Assembly: GCA_017380995.1 (NCBI GenBank) | Contig: JAFOCY010000089.1 | Location: 1 to 10,363, forward strand | DNA from: Oscillibacter sp. | Lineage (GTDB): Bacteria > Bacillota > Clostridia > Oscillospirales > Oscillospiraceae | Length of the DNA: 10,363 nucleotides | Reading direction: 5' to 3' | In this document: positions 1 through 7,463 of the stretch, piece by piece | Position numbering within the stretch: the stretch's first letter is position 1 | Layout of the letters: every line of letters starts with the position of its first letter | Position numbers and translations under genes: made by a program | Notes under the pieces: model-generated | Seen by the model: the letters and a program-made list of their open reading frames with translations, nothing else | Database searches by the model: none | What the model was told of the DNA's origin: nothing

Positions 1-106
1 GATGGCGGATACCCGCAAGGTCTATGGCGGCTGCGCCCAGTTCCATCCTGCGCTGATCGATGAGGCGAAGGAGACGCTGGGGGAGGAGAATGTTGTTCTC
101 AAGTAA
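1..106 (+). CDS. C-terminal end of an unidentified gene (partial)
   Basis: An open frame enters from the left edge (codons in phase from base 2) and ends at TAA 104-106. The visible tail is about 34 residues and ends in EENVVLK. It contains a KVYGGCAQFHP stretch and a charged segment that looks like a surface helix. I do not recognise the family and assign no function. The frame reads straight into the terminator hairpin, as expected for the last gene of a rightward transcript. The ATG at base 2 is in frame but is probably internal, because no ribosome binding site can be seen in the window. Confidence 0.6.
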   Translation, partial: MADTRKVYGGCAQFHPALIDEAKETLGEENVVLK

Positions 107-141
107 AAAAGGAACGAGTCCGCTCGGACTCGTTCCTTTTT
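106..141. terminator. Bidirectional intrinsic terminator between convergent genes
   Basis: GGAACGAGTCCG (111-122) pairs perfectly with CGGACTCGTTCC (125-136), so the effective stem is about 11 bp with a 4-nt loop. An A run (106-110) on the left and a T run (137-141) on the right give a U-tract in either direction. The hairpin lies between the stop of the rightward fragment (104-106) and the stop of the leftward regulator (143-145), so it probably serves both. Confidence 0.9.
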
Positions 142-142
142 G

Positions 143-820
143 TTATTCAATGGGCAGATTCAAGATCAAATATACATGGACGATGTGCATCCGCATGGCG
201 GCTTTGGCGCCCTCGGCGTTGCCGGTTTCGATGAAATGGACGATCTCCCGGTGGTCCTGAAGGGAGTAAGTGACGCTTTCTTCCACGTGGACGACATCGT
301 TATAAATGGATTTATTCATAATAGGGAGGAGCTGGTCCATAAACTGGTTGTGGCTGGCGGCGGCGATGGCGTTATGGAAGTCCTGCTCCAGACGAAGCCG
401 CTCCTGGACGCTGCTGCGGCCCGCGGTGATGGCCTGCTCGATCTTATCACTCAGCTCCCGGATTTGCTGCTTTTCTTCAGCGGTGGCCCGTTTGGCGGCG
501 TAGTAGGCGGCGGTAGGCTCAGCCATCATACGGATCTCCAGCATATCCCGGTTGCTGACAGCCAGGTTTTCCAGGGGGGAGAGGTCTGCTGCTGCGGATT
601 CATTGGCGGTGACAAAGGTGCCGCGGCCCCGCTGGATCTCCACCAGTCCCCGGGTACAGAGGATGCGGACGGCCTCCCGCAGCGTCACGCGGCTGATGCC
701 CAGCTCCTGGGCCAGTTCCATCTCGTTTGGCAGCTTGTCGCCGGTCTGGAACCGTTTTTCCACCAGGATCATATCCATGATGCGGCTTGCTGTCTGTTCG
801 GAAAGGGAGGAAACGGACAT
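143..820 (-). CDS. FadR-family (GntR) transcriptional regulator, first of two
   Basis: A 225-residue DNA-binding regulator of the GntR superfamily, FadR subfamily. The N-terminal winged helix-turn-helix spans about residues 8-72. It has the family pattern GDKLPNEMELAQELGISR, then TLREAVRILCTRGLVE and the wing GRGTFV. The C-terminal all-helical FCD ligand-binding domain (about 90-220) shows likely metal or carboxylate ligands E145/D147, H149, H190 and H212. Members of this group usually repress genes for uptake or breakdown of small carboxylates or sugar acids and release DNA on binding the effector. Start: ATG at 820 (minus strand) is preceded by AAGGAGGGG (826-834). It is transcribed away from the MBL/PPC/complex block from its own promoter at 859-887, which is covered by a palindrome, so autoregulation is likely. 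Its ligand cannot be read from sequence. Confidence 0.93.
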   Translation of the reverse strand: MSVSSLSEQTASRIMDMILVEKRFQTGDKLPNEMELAQELGISRVTLREAVRILCTRGLVEIQRGRGTFVTANESAAADLSPLENLAVSNRDMLEIRMMAEPTAAYYAAKRATAEEKQQIRELSDKIEQAITAGRSSVQERLRLEQDFHNAIAAASHNQFMDQLLPIMNKSIYNDVVHVEESVTYSLQDHREIVHFIETGNAEGAKAAMRMHIVHVYLILNLPIE

Positions 821-858
821 AAAAGCCCCTCCTTCAAAGTGAATTCATTCCCAAAGAC

Positions 859-887
859 ATCATACGACAGATGACCACAAAAAGCAA
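859..887 (-). promoter_or_regulatory. Promoter of the first FadR-family regulator
   Basis: On the minus strand, TTGCTT (882-887) and TATGAT (859-864) are separated by exactly 17 bp. The predicted start of transcription is near 852, giving a leader of about 30 nt before the ATG at 820. This is a good sigma-A-like match, read by eye only. Confidence 0.65.
860..874. promoter_or_regulatory. Candidate operator for the first FadR-family regulator
   Basis: TCATACGACAGATGA is an imperfect palindrome of the form TCAT-N2-G-N-C-N2-ATGA. It covers the -10 box and part of the spacer of the regulator's own promoter, the usual place for an autorepressor site. Assignment to this regulator is inferred from position and symmetry. 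Confidence 0.45.
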
Positions 888-997
888 GTCACGTTCTGAA
901 CAAAAGTTGTGTTGCGTTTTTGTAAAGAAAACTTGCACAAAATGTGAGGTAGATTCCCGGCGAAATTACGAAATTCGTGCAGGATGCACATTTGACG

Positions 998-1026
998 TTG
1001 ACATTTTATGGGGTAACGCATAAAAT
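998..1026 (+). promoter_or_regulatory. Strong sigma-A-like promoter for the MBL/PPC/complex block
   Basis: TTGACA (998-1003), a 17-bp spacer and TAAAAT (1021-1026) give a near-consensus promoter pointing right. The predicted transcription start is about 1033, leaving a leader of about 83 nt before the MBL gene. This is the best promoter upstream of the complex genes. I found no comparably good promoter in the short gaps at 1881-1928 or 2406-2448, so it may drive 1116-7446 as one transcript. Confidence 0.75.
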
Positions 1027-1043
1027 GAACACAGAAAAATCAA

Positions 1044-1061
1044 GGTATGACATAAGATGAC
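1044..1061. promoter_or_regulatory. Possible regulator half-site or repeat downstream of the promoter
   Basis: GGTATGAC (1044-1051) is identical to the first eight bases of the inner operator before the lipoate ligase gene. It sits about 11 bases after the predicted transcription start, as the ligase operator does. It is also part of a small palindrome (TATG-A-CATA, 1046-1054) and of a direct repeat of ATGAC 10 bp apart (1047-1051, 1057-1061). The second half of the 19-bp palindrome is missing, so this is only a weak candidate for either FadR-family regulator. Confidence 0.25.
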
Positions 1062-1115
1062 TGACGGGGGGACGAAAAATTCCCCGCATTCGTGCGCCTG
1101 GGAAGGAAAAGGCTG

Positions 1116-1880
1116 ATGGAAGACACACTGCAGGTCACATTGGTAGCTAACGCGGGGCTTCTCCTGGAATACCGGGGGACCACGCTGATGCTGGACGGCA
1201 TCTATGGCCCGGAAAACCATCCCTTCAGTAATCTCAAGCCGGAAGTCTGGCAGGAGATGAAGCAGGGGGAGGGGCTCTTCCGCAAGGTGGATTACCTGCT
1301 GTTTTCCCACGCCCATCCCGATCATTTCTCGCCGGAGATGACGCTGGAGTACTTAAAAGAGCGGAAGGTCAAGGGCATTTTCCTTCCTCAGACCCGTTCC
1401 GTACGGGAAAGCGGTCTGGCGGACTATTTGAAGGAAGCCGGCATTCCGGCGGTGTTCCTCTCAGAGATGACAGACCACGCGGCCTACCGCATCGAGCCGA
1501 GCATCACCGTCCGGGCCTTCAGTACCCTGCATCTGGACAAGAAATACCATCACGTTCATCATTTTTGCTACCTTCTTACCTTTGGTGAAAAGAACATCCT
1601 GTTTTCTGCGGACGTGGATTATACCAAGGAAGATTTTTCGCGGATGAAGCGCTTCCCCCTGCGGGCGGCCTTCGTCAACCCCCTGTTTTTTGCCGAGCTT
1701 CGCCGCTGCCGCTTTTTCCACGGCGAGCTGGAGGCCCAGACCATCTGCATCTACCATGTGCCCTTTTCGGGGGAGGATGAGATGCATATGCGCCCGGTGC
1801 TGGCAAACGACATGGTGAAGTTCCCTGCAGGGCAGGAGGTACGGGTTCTGTGTGACCCATTCCAGCGTACGGAACTGTAG
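1116..1880 (+). CDS. MBL-fold metallo-hydrolase
   Basis: A 254-residue metallo-beta-lactamase-fold protein, probably a cytoplasmic metal-dependent hydrolase. The signature HAHPDH (H65, H67, D69, H70) follows the strand VDYLLFS. Further likely metal ligands are a histidine in the 139-149 cluster, D166 in FSADVDY and H214. The N-terminal layout, VTLVANAGLLLEYRGTTLMLDG, is cut here to its sense: a glycine-containing beta hairpin typical of UlaG-like or RNase-Z-like small MBL proteins. The substrate cannot be told. Start: ATG 1116 is chosen because GGAAGG (1101-1106) lies about 9 nt upstream. An in-frame GTG at 1092 would add eight mostly basic residues and has no good binding site. It is the first gene after the strong promoter at 998-1026. 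Its codon use is more relaxed (CGG, GGG present) than the genes that follow, hinting at lower translation. Confidence 0.88.
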   Translation: MEDTLQVTLVANAGLLLEYRGTTLMLDGIYGPENHPFSNLKPEVWQEMKQGEGLFRKVDYLLFSHAHPDHFSPEMTLEYLKERKVKGIFLPQTRSVRESGLADYLKEAGIPAVFLSEMTDHAAYRIEPSITVRAFSTLHLDKKYHHVHHFCYLLTFGEKNILFSADVDYTKEDFSRMKRFPLRAAFVNPLFFAELRRCRFFHGELEAQTICIYHVPFSGEDEMHMRPVLANDMVKFPAGQEVRVLCDPFQRTEL

Positions 1881-1928
1881 ATCAGTTAAGAAATAATACA
1901 TTTTATATATTCTTTAAGGAGGCTTGCT

Positions 1929-2405
1929 ATGGAAAACTTTAACATCGAAATGGCGGAAGGCAAACTGGGCCGTATCATCGCACTGCGCCTCACTCCCGGC
2001 ACGGATGTGCTGCTGGGCTTGACTGAGGCCTGCAAGCGCGCCGGCATCAATAACGGTGTGATCCTCAGCGCCATCGGCTCTTTGGATACCCCCCACTTCT
2101 GCAATCCCGTGGAGTTGGACACCAAGGCGGGCTACGGCTACGGCGAGACCCTCCATCTCACCGGCCCCATCGAGCTGACCAACGCATCCGGCATCATCTG
2201 CCACGATGACGAAGGCAACACCAACCTGCACGTTCACATGACCGTCACCGACCGTCACGGCACCGCCCACGGCGGCCACCTGGTGGAAGGCACCAAGGTC
2301 CTGCTCACCACCGATGTGATCATCGCTGAGATCGAGGGTCTGGTCATGGGTCGTAAGTTCAACGAAGAGCTGGGCGTTCCTCTGTTCGCCCCCAGACAGG
2401 AGTAA
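1929..2405 (+). CDS. PPC/DUF296 domain protein (PCC domain)
   Basis: A 158-residue single-domain protein of the PPC family (plants and prokaryotes conserved, DUF296). Visible family features are GRIIALRLTPGTDVLLGL near the N-terminus, the NGVILSAIGSL strand (about 42-52), and LHVH plus GGHL. The last two supply the conserved histidines H101, H103 and H117, likely a metal site. Plant relatives are AT-hook DNA-binding proteins. This protein lacks an AT-hook, and the bacterial role is unknown. The conserved histidines make an enzymatic or metabolite-binding role possible. TAAGGAGG (1914-1921) lies 7 nt before ATG 1929. The gene is 48 bp after the MBL gene and 43 bp before E1 alpha. It shares the extreme codon bias of the complex genes (CGC/CGT, GGC, CTG, ACC), so it appears to be made at similar levels and to belong to the same function. 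Confidence 0.88.
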   Translation: MENFNIEMAEGKLGRIIALRLTPGTDVLLGLTEACKRAGINNGVILSAIGSLDTPHFCNPVELDTKAGYGYGETLHLTGPIELTNASGIICHDDEGNTNLHVHMTVTDRHGTAHGGHLVEGTKVLLTTDVIIAEIEGLVMGRKFNEELGVPLFAPRQE

Positions 2406-2448
2406 TTAAAAACCGTATTTTTACAATATAAGAAAGGCGTGAATAACT

Positions 2449-3447
2449 TTGGCTAACAAGAACGAGTATTCCAAGGAAATGCTGCTGGGATTCTACCGCA
2501 CCATGTGCAGAATCCGCTCCTTTGAGGAGCATGCCGCTGAGTGCTTCACCAAGGGCATGCTGGCCGGTAACATCCACCTCTCCATCGGTCAGGAGGCTGC
2601 TGAGGCCGGTGCATTTGCCGCCATCCAGCCTCAGGATTATTTCACTTCCACCCACCGCGGCCACGGCCACGTCATCGCCCGCGGCGGCGATCCCAAGCTG
2701 GCAATGGCTGAGCTCTTTGGCAAGAAGACCGGTTACTGCAAGGGCAAGGGCGGTTCCATGCACATCGCCGACATGGCTCAGATGAACCATCTGGGCGCCA
2801 ACGGCATCGTGGGCGCCGGCCAGTGCATCTCCGCAGGCTCTGCTCTGGCTTCCAAGATCATGGGCGACAACGCTGTTACCGTCGGCTGCTTCGGTGACGG
2901 CTCCACCAACGAGGGTACCTTCCACGAGTCCTTGAACATGGCTGCTACCTGGAAGCTCCCCATGGTGTGGTTCATTGAGAACAACTGCTACGGTGTTTCC
3001 ACCGAGATCCACCGTGTTACCAACACTCCCGACCTGGCTCCCCGCGCCGCTGCCTACGACGTTCCCTTCGCCGTGGTGGACGGTACCGATCCTGTGGCCG
3101 TTTACGAGGTCATGATGGAAGCTATGGAGCATGCCCGCAGCGGCAAGGGCCCCTATGTTGTGGAGGCTAAGGTCTACCGTTATCAGGGCCATTACTGCGG
3201 CGACCCCGCCGTTTATCGTCCTGCTGAGTACATGGAAAACGCTCTGGCTAACGACGGCATCGAGAAGCTGGGCAAGAAGCTGTTGGATATGGGTGTTGAG
3301 CAGGCTGAACTGGATGCCATCAAGGCCGAGGCACTTGCCGAGATGGACGAGGCTGTTCAGTTCTCTGTCGACTCTGAGTATCCCGATCCCGCCACCGTGC
3401 TGGATGACATGTATGCAAACGACAACGAAAGGTGTGTGGCAAGATGA
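2449..3447 (+). CDS. acoA: E1 alpha subunit, acetoin/pyruvate dehydrogenase type
   Basis: A 332-residue alpha subunit of a thiamine-diphosphate-dependent E1 dehydrogenase. The ThDP/Mg motif starts at GDG (149-151) with STNEG and ends at ENN (177-179). The stretch GYCKGKGGSMHIAD (95-108) and the loop YRYQGHYCGDP (243-253) resemble AcoA of acetoin dehydrogenases more than classical PdhA, whose loop usually carries GHS. With the beta subunit it would decarboxylate pyruvate or cleave acetoin and pass the two-carbon unit to lipoate on E2. Start: TTG 2449, with an AGAAAGG ribosome site at 2431-2437 about 11 nt upstream. The next in-frame ATG (2479) would remove the first helix. The stop overlaps the next start as ATGA (3444-3447). 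The symbol is given by family resemblance; pyruvate or a branched 2-oxoacid remains possible as substrate. Confidence 0.9.
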   Translation: MANKNEYSKEMLLGFYRTMCRIRSFEEHAAECFTKGMLAGNIHLSIGQEAAEAGAFAAIQPQDYFTSTHRGHGHVIARGGDPKLAMAELFGKKTGYCKGKGGSMHIADMAQMNHLGANGIVGAGQCISAGSALASKIMGDNAVTVGCFGDGSTNEGTFHESLNMAATWKLPMVWFIENNCYGVSTEIHRVTNTPDLAPRAAAYDVPFAVVDGTDPVAVYEVMMEAMEHARSGKGPYVVEAKVYRYQGHYCGDPAVYRPAEYMENALANDGIEKLGKKLLDMGVEQAELDAIKAEALAEMDEAVQFSVDSEYPDPATVLDDMYANDNERCVAR

Positions 3448-4424
3448 GCAAGAAGATTACCGTCAGCAAGGCCATCGGTGAGGCCCTGCACGAAGAAATG
3501 GTCCGCGATGAAAAGGTCTTCATCATGGGCGAAGATATGGCCGTCATGGGTAACGTTTTCGCGATCACCAAGGGCTTCCTGGAGGAATTCGGCCCCCTGC
3601 GCGTCATCGATACCCCCATCTCTGAGGAAGGCTTCTGTGGTATGGCAGTGGGCGCAGCCATGCGCGGCCTGCGTCCCGTTGTTGAGCTGATGTACAACGA
3701 CTTCGCCACCGTCGCTGCCGACCCCATCCTCAACCAGGCCGCCAAGATGCGTTACATGACCGGCGGCCAGTGCAACATCCCCATGGTCCTGCGCTGCCCC
3801 ATGGGCTCCGGCCGCCGCAACGCCGGCCAGCACTCCCAGTCCCTGGAGAACTTCTTCTGCCACTTCCCCGGCCTGAAGGTTATCGCTCCCTGCACCGCCA
3901 AGGACGCCAAGGGCCTGATCAAGGCCGCCATCCGTGATGACGACCCCGTGGTCTCCATGGAGCACAAGCTGCTCTACGCCAAGAAGGAAGAGATCCCCGA
4001 AGAAGAGTACATCATCCCCCTGGGCGTTGCCGACGTCAAGCGCGAGGGCAAGGACCTGACCATCATCTCCTGGAGCCGCGAGGTCAACTTCTCTCTGGAA
4101 GCTGCCGAGACCCTGGCCAAGGAAGGCATCGACGTGGAGGTCCTGGACCTGCGTACTCTGGTTCCCCTGGATTGGGAAGCCATCAAGGCCTCTGTCTCCA
4201 AGACCCACAATGTCATCATTGTTTCCGAGGAAGTCAAGCGCGGCAGCTACGCCGGCGAGATCTCTGCTCAGATCGCCGAGGAGCTCTTTGACGAGCTGGA
4301 CGCCCCCGTGGAGCGTGTTTGCGGCTTGAACATCGTTTCTCCCTTCAGCCCCACTCTGGAGGACAAGAACTTCCCCCATCCCGAGGACATCGTGGCTGCT
4401 GTCAAGCGCGTGCTGAACAAGTAA
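3444..4424 (+). CDS. acoB: E1 beta subunit, acetoin/pyruvate dehydrogenase type
   Basis: A 326-residue beta subunit that forms the E1 heterotetramer with the alpha subunit. The cofactor-activating glutamate is E61 in DTPISEEGF, and the active-site histidine is H130 in AGQHSQSLE. NQAAKMRYMTGG (97-108) and EHKLLYAKKEEIPEEEY (173-189) are strongly AcoB-like. The C-terminal transketolase-type domain begins near residue 195, with VLDLRTLVPLD at 233-243. Start: ATG 3444 is chosen because it overlaps the alpha stop in an ATGA, the usual arrangement for translational coupling that keeps subunits in 1:1 ratio. GAAAGG (3426-3431) lies upstream inside the alpha gene. A GTG at 3432 would add four residues. 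The E2 gene begins 12 bp downstream. Confidence 0.92.
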   Translation: MSKKITVSKAIGEALHEEMVRDEKVFIMGEDMAVMGNVFAITKGFLEEFGPLRVIDTPISEEGFCGMAVGAAMRGLRPVVELMYNDFATVAADPILNQAAKMRYMTGGQCNIPMVLRCPMGSGRRNAGQHSQSLENFFCHFPGLKVIAPCTAKDAKGLIKAAIRDDDPVVSMEHKLLYAKKEEIPEEEYIIPLGVADVKREGKDLTIISWSREVNFSLEAAETLAKEGIDVEVLDLRTLVPLDWEAIKASVSKTHNVIIVSEEVKRGSYAGEISAQIAEELFDELDAPVERVCGLNIVSPFSPTLEDKNFPHPEDIVAAVKRVLNK

Positions 4425-4436
4425 GGAGGGACGAAC

Positions 4437-5708
4437 ATGGCTTACGAACTGTTGATGCCCCAGCTGGGCCTCACTATGGAAGAAGGCACCGTCTCTCAGT
4501 GGATCAAGAAGGAAGGCGACGCTGTCAAGGTCGGCGACGTCATTCTGGAGATCACCACCGACAAGCTGACCAACGAGGTTGTCAGCGAGTATGAGGGAAC
4601 CCTCATCAAGATCGTTGCCCAGGAAGGCGAGGATATCCCCGTTAAGGGCCTCCTGGCTTACATCGGCCAGCCCGGTGAGGCCGTTGGCGGCGCAGCTCCC
4701 GCTGCTGCCCCCGCCGCTGAGGCTGCCCCCGCTGCTGCCGCTCCTGCCGCCCCTGCCGCAGCGCCCGCTCCCGTGGCCGCTAACGGACAGCGCCGCCGTA
4801 TTTCTCCTCTGGCCCGCAAGACCGCGGCCAAGATGGGCGTTGATTATTCCGGCATCGCCGGCTCCGGCCCCTCCGGCCGTATCGTCCTGAAGGACATCCT
4901 GGCTGCCGCCGAGGCCCAGAAGGCTGCTCCCGCCGCTGCCGCTCCCGTGGCTGAGGCTGCGCCTGCTGCCGCTCCCGCTGCTCCCGCAAAGCCCGCCGCT
5001 CCCAAGGCCGGCCTGGAGCTGATGGAAGGCGATACCGTCATCAAGCTGGCCGGTATGCGCAAGGTGGTTGCCGAGCGTATGCTTGCCTCCCATACCGAGA
5101 TCCCCAACGTCACCCAGAATATCAAGGTGGACGTGACCGAGCTGATGAAGTTCCGCAAGACTCTGCTGGCTATGACCGGCAAGAAGTATTCCGTCAACGA
5201 CCTGGTCCTCAAGGCTACCGCCAAGTGCCTGCGTCAGCATCCTGAGATGCTGGTGAGCTTTGATGGCAACCAGATTATCCAGCGCGCTCATGTGAACCTG
5301 GGCATGGCTGTTGCTCTGGACGCCGGACTCATCGTCCCCGTCATCCGCGACGCCGACAAGATGGGCCTGGACGAGCTGGCCGCCACTGCCAAGGACCTGG
5401 CCACCCGCGCCAAGGAGAACAAGCTGGGCGCCGACGAGTACAAGGGCTCCACCTTCTCCGTCTCCAACCTGGGTATGTTCGGCATCGAGACCTTTACTCC
5501 CATCATCAACCAGCCTGATGCTGCCATCCTGGGCGTTTGCGCTATTCAGGATGAGCTGGCCCTGGACGATGAGGGCAATGTCACCAAGAAGCAGGTCATG
5601 CGCCTGTCTGTGACCCTGGATCACCGTCTGCTGGACGGCGCCGTGGTCGCCAAGTTCCAGATGGATCTGCGGGATCTGCTGCAGAATCCCATGAGCATCC
5701 TGCTGTAA
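4437..5708 (+). CDS. acoC: E2 dihydrolipoamide acyltransferase
   Basis: A 423-residue core subunit of the complex that takes the acyl group from E1 on a lipoyl arm and transfers it to CoA. Domains in order are: lipoyl domain 1-80 with the modified lysine K43 in TTDKLTNE; Ala/Pro-rich flexible linker about 86-114; peripheral subunit-binding domain about 121-157 (RISPLARKTAAKMGVD then GSGPSGRI); second Ala/Pro linker about 161-190; catalytic domain about 195-423. The active-site motif DHRLLDG gives H396 and D400. Only one lipoyl domain is present, but E3 carries a close copy. AAGGAGGG (4422-4429) precedes ATG 4437. The acyl group is probably acetyl from context. The catalytic domain alone does not settle acetoin versus pyruvate. 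Confidence 0.94.
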   Translation: MAYELLMPQLGLTMEEGTVSQWIKKEGDAVKVGDVILEITTDKLTNEVVSEYEGTLIKIVAQEGEDIPVKGLLAYIGQPGEAVGGAAPAAAPAAEAAPAAAAPAAPAAAPAPVAANGQRRRISPLARKTAAKMGVDYSGIAGSGPSGRIVLKDILAAAEAQKAAPAAAAPVAEAAPAAAPAAPAKPAAPKAGLELMEGDTVIKLAGMRKVVAERMLASHTEIPNVTQNIKVDVTELMKFRKTLLAMTGKKYSVNDLVLKATAKCLRQHPEMLVSFDGNQIIQRAHVNLGMAVALDAGLIVPVIRDADKMGLDELAATAKDLATRAKENKLGADEYKGSTFSVSNLGMFGIETFTPIINQPDAAILGVCAIQDELALDDEGNVTKKQVMRLSVTLDHRLLDGAVVAKFQMDLRDLLQNPMSILL

Positions 5709-5724
5709 GGGAGGACTTTACCAA

Positions 5725-7446
5725 ATGGCTTACGAACTGAAGATGCCCCAGCTGGGTCTGACCATGGAAGAGGGCACCGTTTCCAAGTGGATCAAGAAAG
5801 AGGGCGACGCCATCAAGGTGGGCGATGTCATTCTGGAGATCACCACCGATAAGCTGACCAACGAAGTGGTCAGCGAGGTAGAGGGCACTCTGATCCAGAT
5901 CGTGGCCCAGGAGGGCGACGATATCCCCGTCAAGGGCACTCTGGCCTGGATCGGCCAGGCCGGTGAGAAGGTGGGCGCTGCTGCCCCCGCACCTGCTGTT
6001 CCCTTTGCGCCCGCTCCCGTGGCTCCCGTTAAGTCTGCTGCTGACACCTCTGTCATCGTCATCGGCGGCGGCCCCGGCGGTTATGTTGCCGCCATCCGCG
6101 CCGCACAGCTGGGCGCCAAGGTCACCCTCATCGAGAAGCAGCACCTGGGCGGTACCTGCCTGAATATCGGCTGCATCCCCACCAAGTGCCTGCTCCACTC
6201 CGCGGAGCTCATTGAGGATATCAAGAATCAGGGCAAGGAGATCGGTGTTGAGGTCAGCGGCCTCACCGTCAACTTCCCCCAGATCATCAAGCACAAGAAC
6301 GACATTTCCAAGAAGCTCACCAGCGGTGTTGCCGGATTGCTGAAGATGAACAAGGTCAAGAAGGTGGACGGTATTGCCACCTTTACCGGCCCCAAGCAGC
6401 TGGAAGTTACCAAGCCCGACGGCTCCAAGGAGGCCATGACTGCTGACGCAATCATCATCGCCACCGGCTCTGTCAATGCCCAGCCTCCCATCCCCGGCCT
6501 GAAGGAGAACCCCAACTGCATCGACTCTACCGGTGCGCTGAGCCTGGAGAAGCTGCCCAAGTCCATGGTGGTCGTGGGTGCCGGCGTCATCGGATTGGAG
6601 CTGGCCTGCGCTTACGCAGCCTTCGGCACCAAGATCACCATCGTGGAGGCCCAGGCCACCATGCTGCCCATGCTGGACGGTGATCTGACCAAGATCGGCG
6701 TGGAGCATATGAAGAAGATGGGCATGGAGTTCAACCTGGAGTGCCCCGTGCAGTCCATTGAGCCCTCTGCTGTTGGCGCTAAGGTCGTCTGCAAGAATAA
6801 GGCCGGCGAGACGGTTGTCTTCGAGGGCGAGAAGGTCCTCTACGCTCTGGGCCGCAAGGCCAACACCGCCTCTTTGAACCTGGAGGCCGGCAAGCTGGAT
6901 AATGACCGCGGCCGCATCATCGTCAACGACCGCATGGAGACCTCCGTCCCCGGCGTGTACGCCATTGGCGACTGCGTCTTCGGTAAGGCCCAGCTGGCCC
7001 ACACCGCTTCCGCCATGGGCGAGGTGGCTGCTGAGAATATCTGCGGCCACGACAGCGTGTATGTGGAAAAGACCAACCCCACCTGTGTGTACATCGAGCC
7101 TGAAGCCGCTTCCGTCGGCCTCACCGAGGAGCAGTGCAAGGCCCAGGGCATCGACTACAAGGTCGGTAAGTTCCCCATGGCCGCAAACGGCAAGGCTCTC
7201 ATCCTCAACGGCGGCGAAGGCCTGGTGAAGATCATTGCCGGCAAGGAGTATGGCGAGATCCTGGGTATGCACATCATCGGACCCCGTGCCACCGACCTCA
7301 TCGCTGAGGGCGCTCTGGCCATCGGTGAGGAGATGACGCTGGATGAGCTGATCAACACCATCCACTCTCACCCCACCGTTACCGAGACTATGCGCGAGGC
7401 TGCCCTCCACGCCGAGAAGCGCGCGATCCACACCTCCAACAAGTAA
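5725..7446 (+). CDS. lpdA: E3 dihydrolipoamide dehydrogenase with N-terminal lipoyl domain
   Basis: A 573-residue flavoprotein that reoxidises dihydrolipoamide with NAD. It is about 100 residues longer than plain E3 because of an N-terminal lipoyl domain (1-80, lysine K43) and a short Ala/Pro linker (85-104). The FAD motif GGGPGG is at 114-119, the redox disulfide C145/C150 in CLNIGC, the NAD-binding GAGVIG at 285-290, the second FAD motif YAIGDC at 412-417, and the catalytic H549/E554 in HPTVTE. All key residues are present. Lipoyl-bearing E3 proteins are known from acetoin dehydrogenase of Clostridium magnum and from some pyruvate dehydrogenases. GGGAGG (5709-5714) precedes ATG 5725, which lies 16 bp after E2. 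It is the last gene before the hairpin at 7464-7498. Confidence 0.95.
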   Translation: MAYELKMPQLGLTMEEGTVSKWIKKEGDAIKVGDVILEITTDKLTNEVVSEVEGTLIQIVAQEGDDIPVKGTLAWIGQAGEKVGAAAPAPAVPFAPAPVAPVKSAADTSVIVIGGGPGGYVAAIRAAQLGAKVTLIEKQHLGGTCLNIGCIPTKCLLHSAELIEDIKNQGKEIGVEVSGLTVNFPQIIKHKNDISKKLTSGVAGLLKMNKVKKVDGIATFTGPKQLEVTKPDGSKEAMTADAIIIATGSVNAQPPIPGLKENPNCIDSTGALSLEKLPKSMVVVGAGVIGLELACAYAAFGTKITIVEAQATMLPMLDGDLTKIGVEHMKKMGMEFNLECPVQSIEPSAVGAKVVCKNKAGETVVFEGEKVLYALGRKANTASLNLEAGKLDNDRGRIIVNDRMETSVPGVYAIGDCVFGKAQLAHTASAMGEVAAENICGHDSVYVEKTNPTCVYIEPEAASVGLTEEQCKAQGIDYKVGKFPMAANGKALILNGGEGLVKIIAGKEYGEILGMHIIGPRATDLIAEGALAIGEEMTLDELINTIHSHPTVTETMREAALHAEKRAIHTSNK

Positions 7447-7463
7447 TCAATACCTATAATGCG

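Noticed and set aside
140..874. Plus-strand open frame opposite the first regulator
   Set aside because: The minus strand carries a full GntR/FCD protein with a good ribosome site and promoter. The plus frame is a compositional shadow.
977..989. Small inverted repeat GTGCA-N3-TGCAC in the divergent control region
   Set aside because: Only 5-bp arms and no second copy, so it could easily be chance. It may be a binding site but cannot be supported.
4680..4780. Repetitive Ala/Pro codons considered as a DNA repeat or possible assembly error
   Set aside because: This is the normal flexible linker between the lipoyl and subunit-binding domains of E2, and the frame stays intact.
3357..5624. A very long minus-strand open frame (about 755 codons) opposite E1 beta and E2
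   Set aside because: It is antisense to genes with clear catalytic motifs. Its Gly/Leu/Asp/His-rich composition is what the strong codon bias and Ala/Pro linkers of the sense genes produce in reverse, and no domain is recognisable.
5596..7431. Minus-strand open frame (about 611 codons) opposite E3
   Set aside because: Shadow of the highly biased E3 gene, with low-complexity composition and no ribosome site or recognisable motif.
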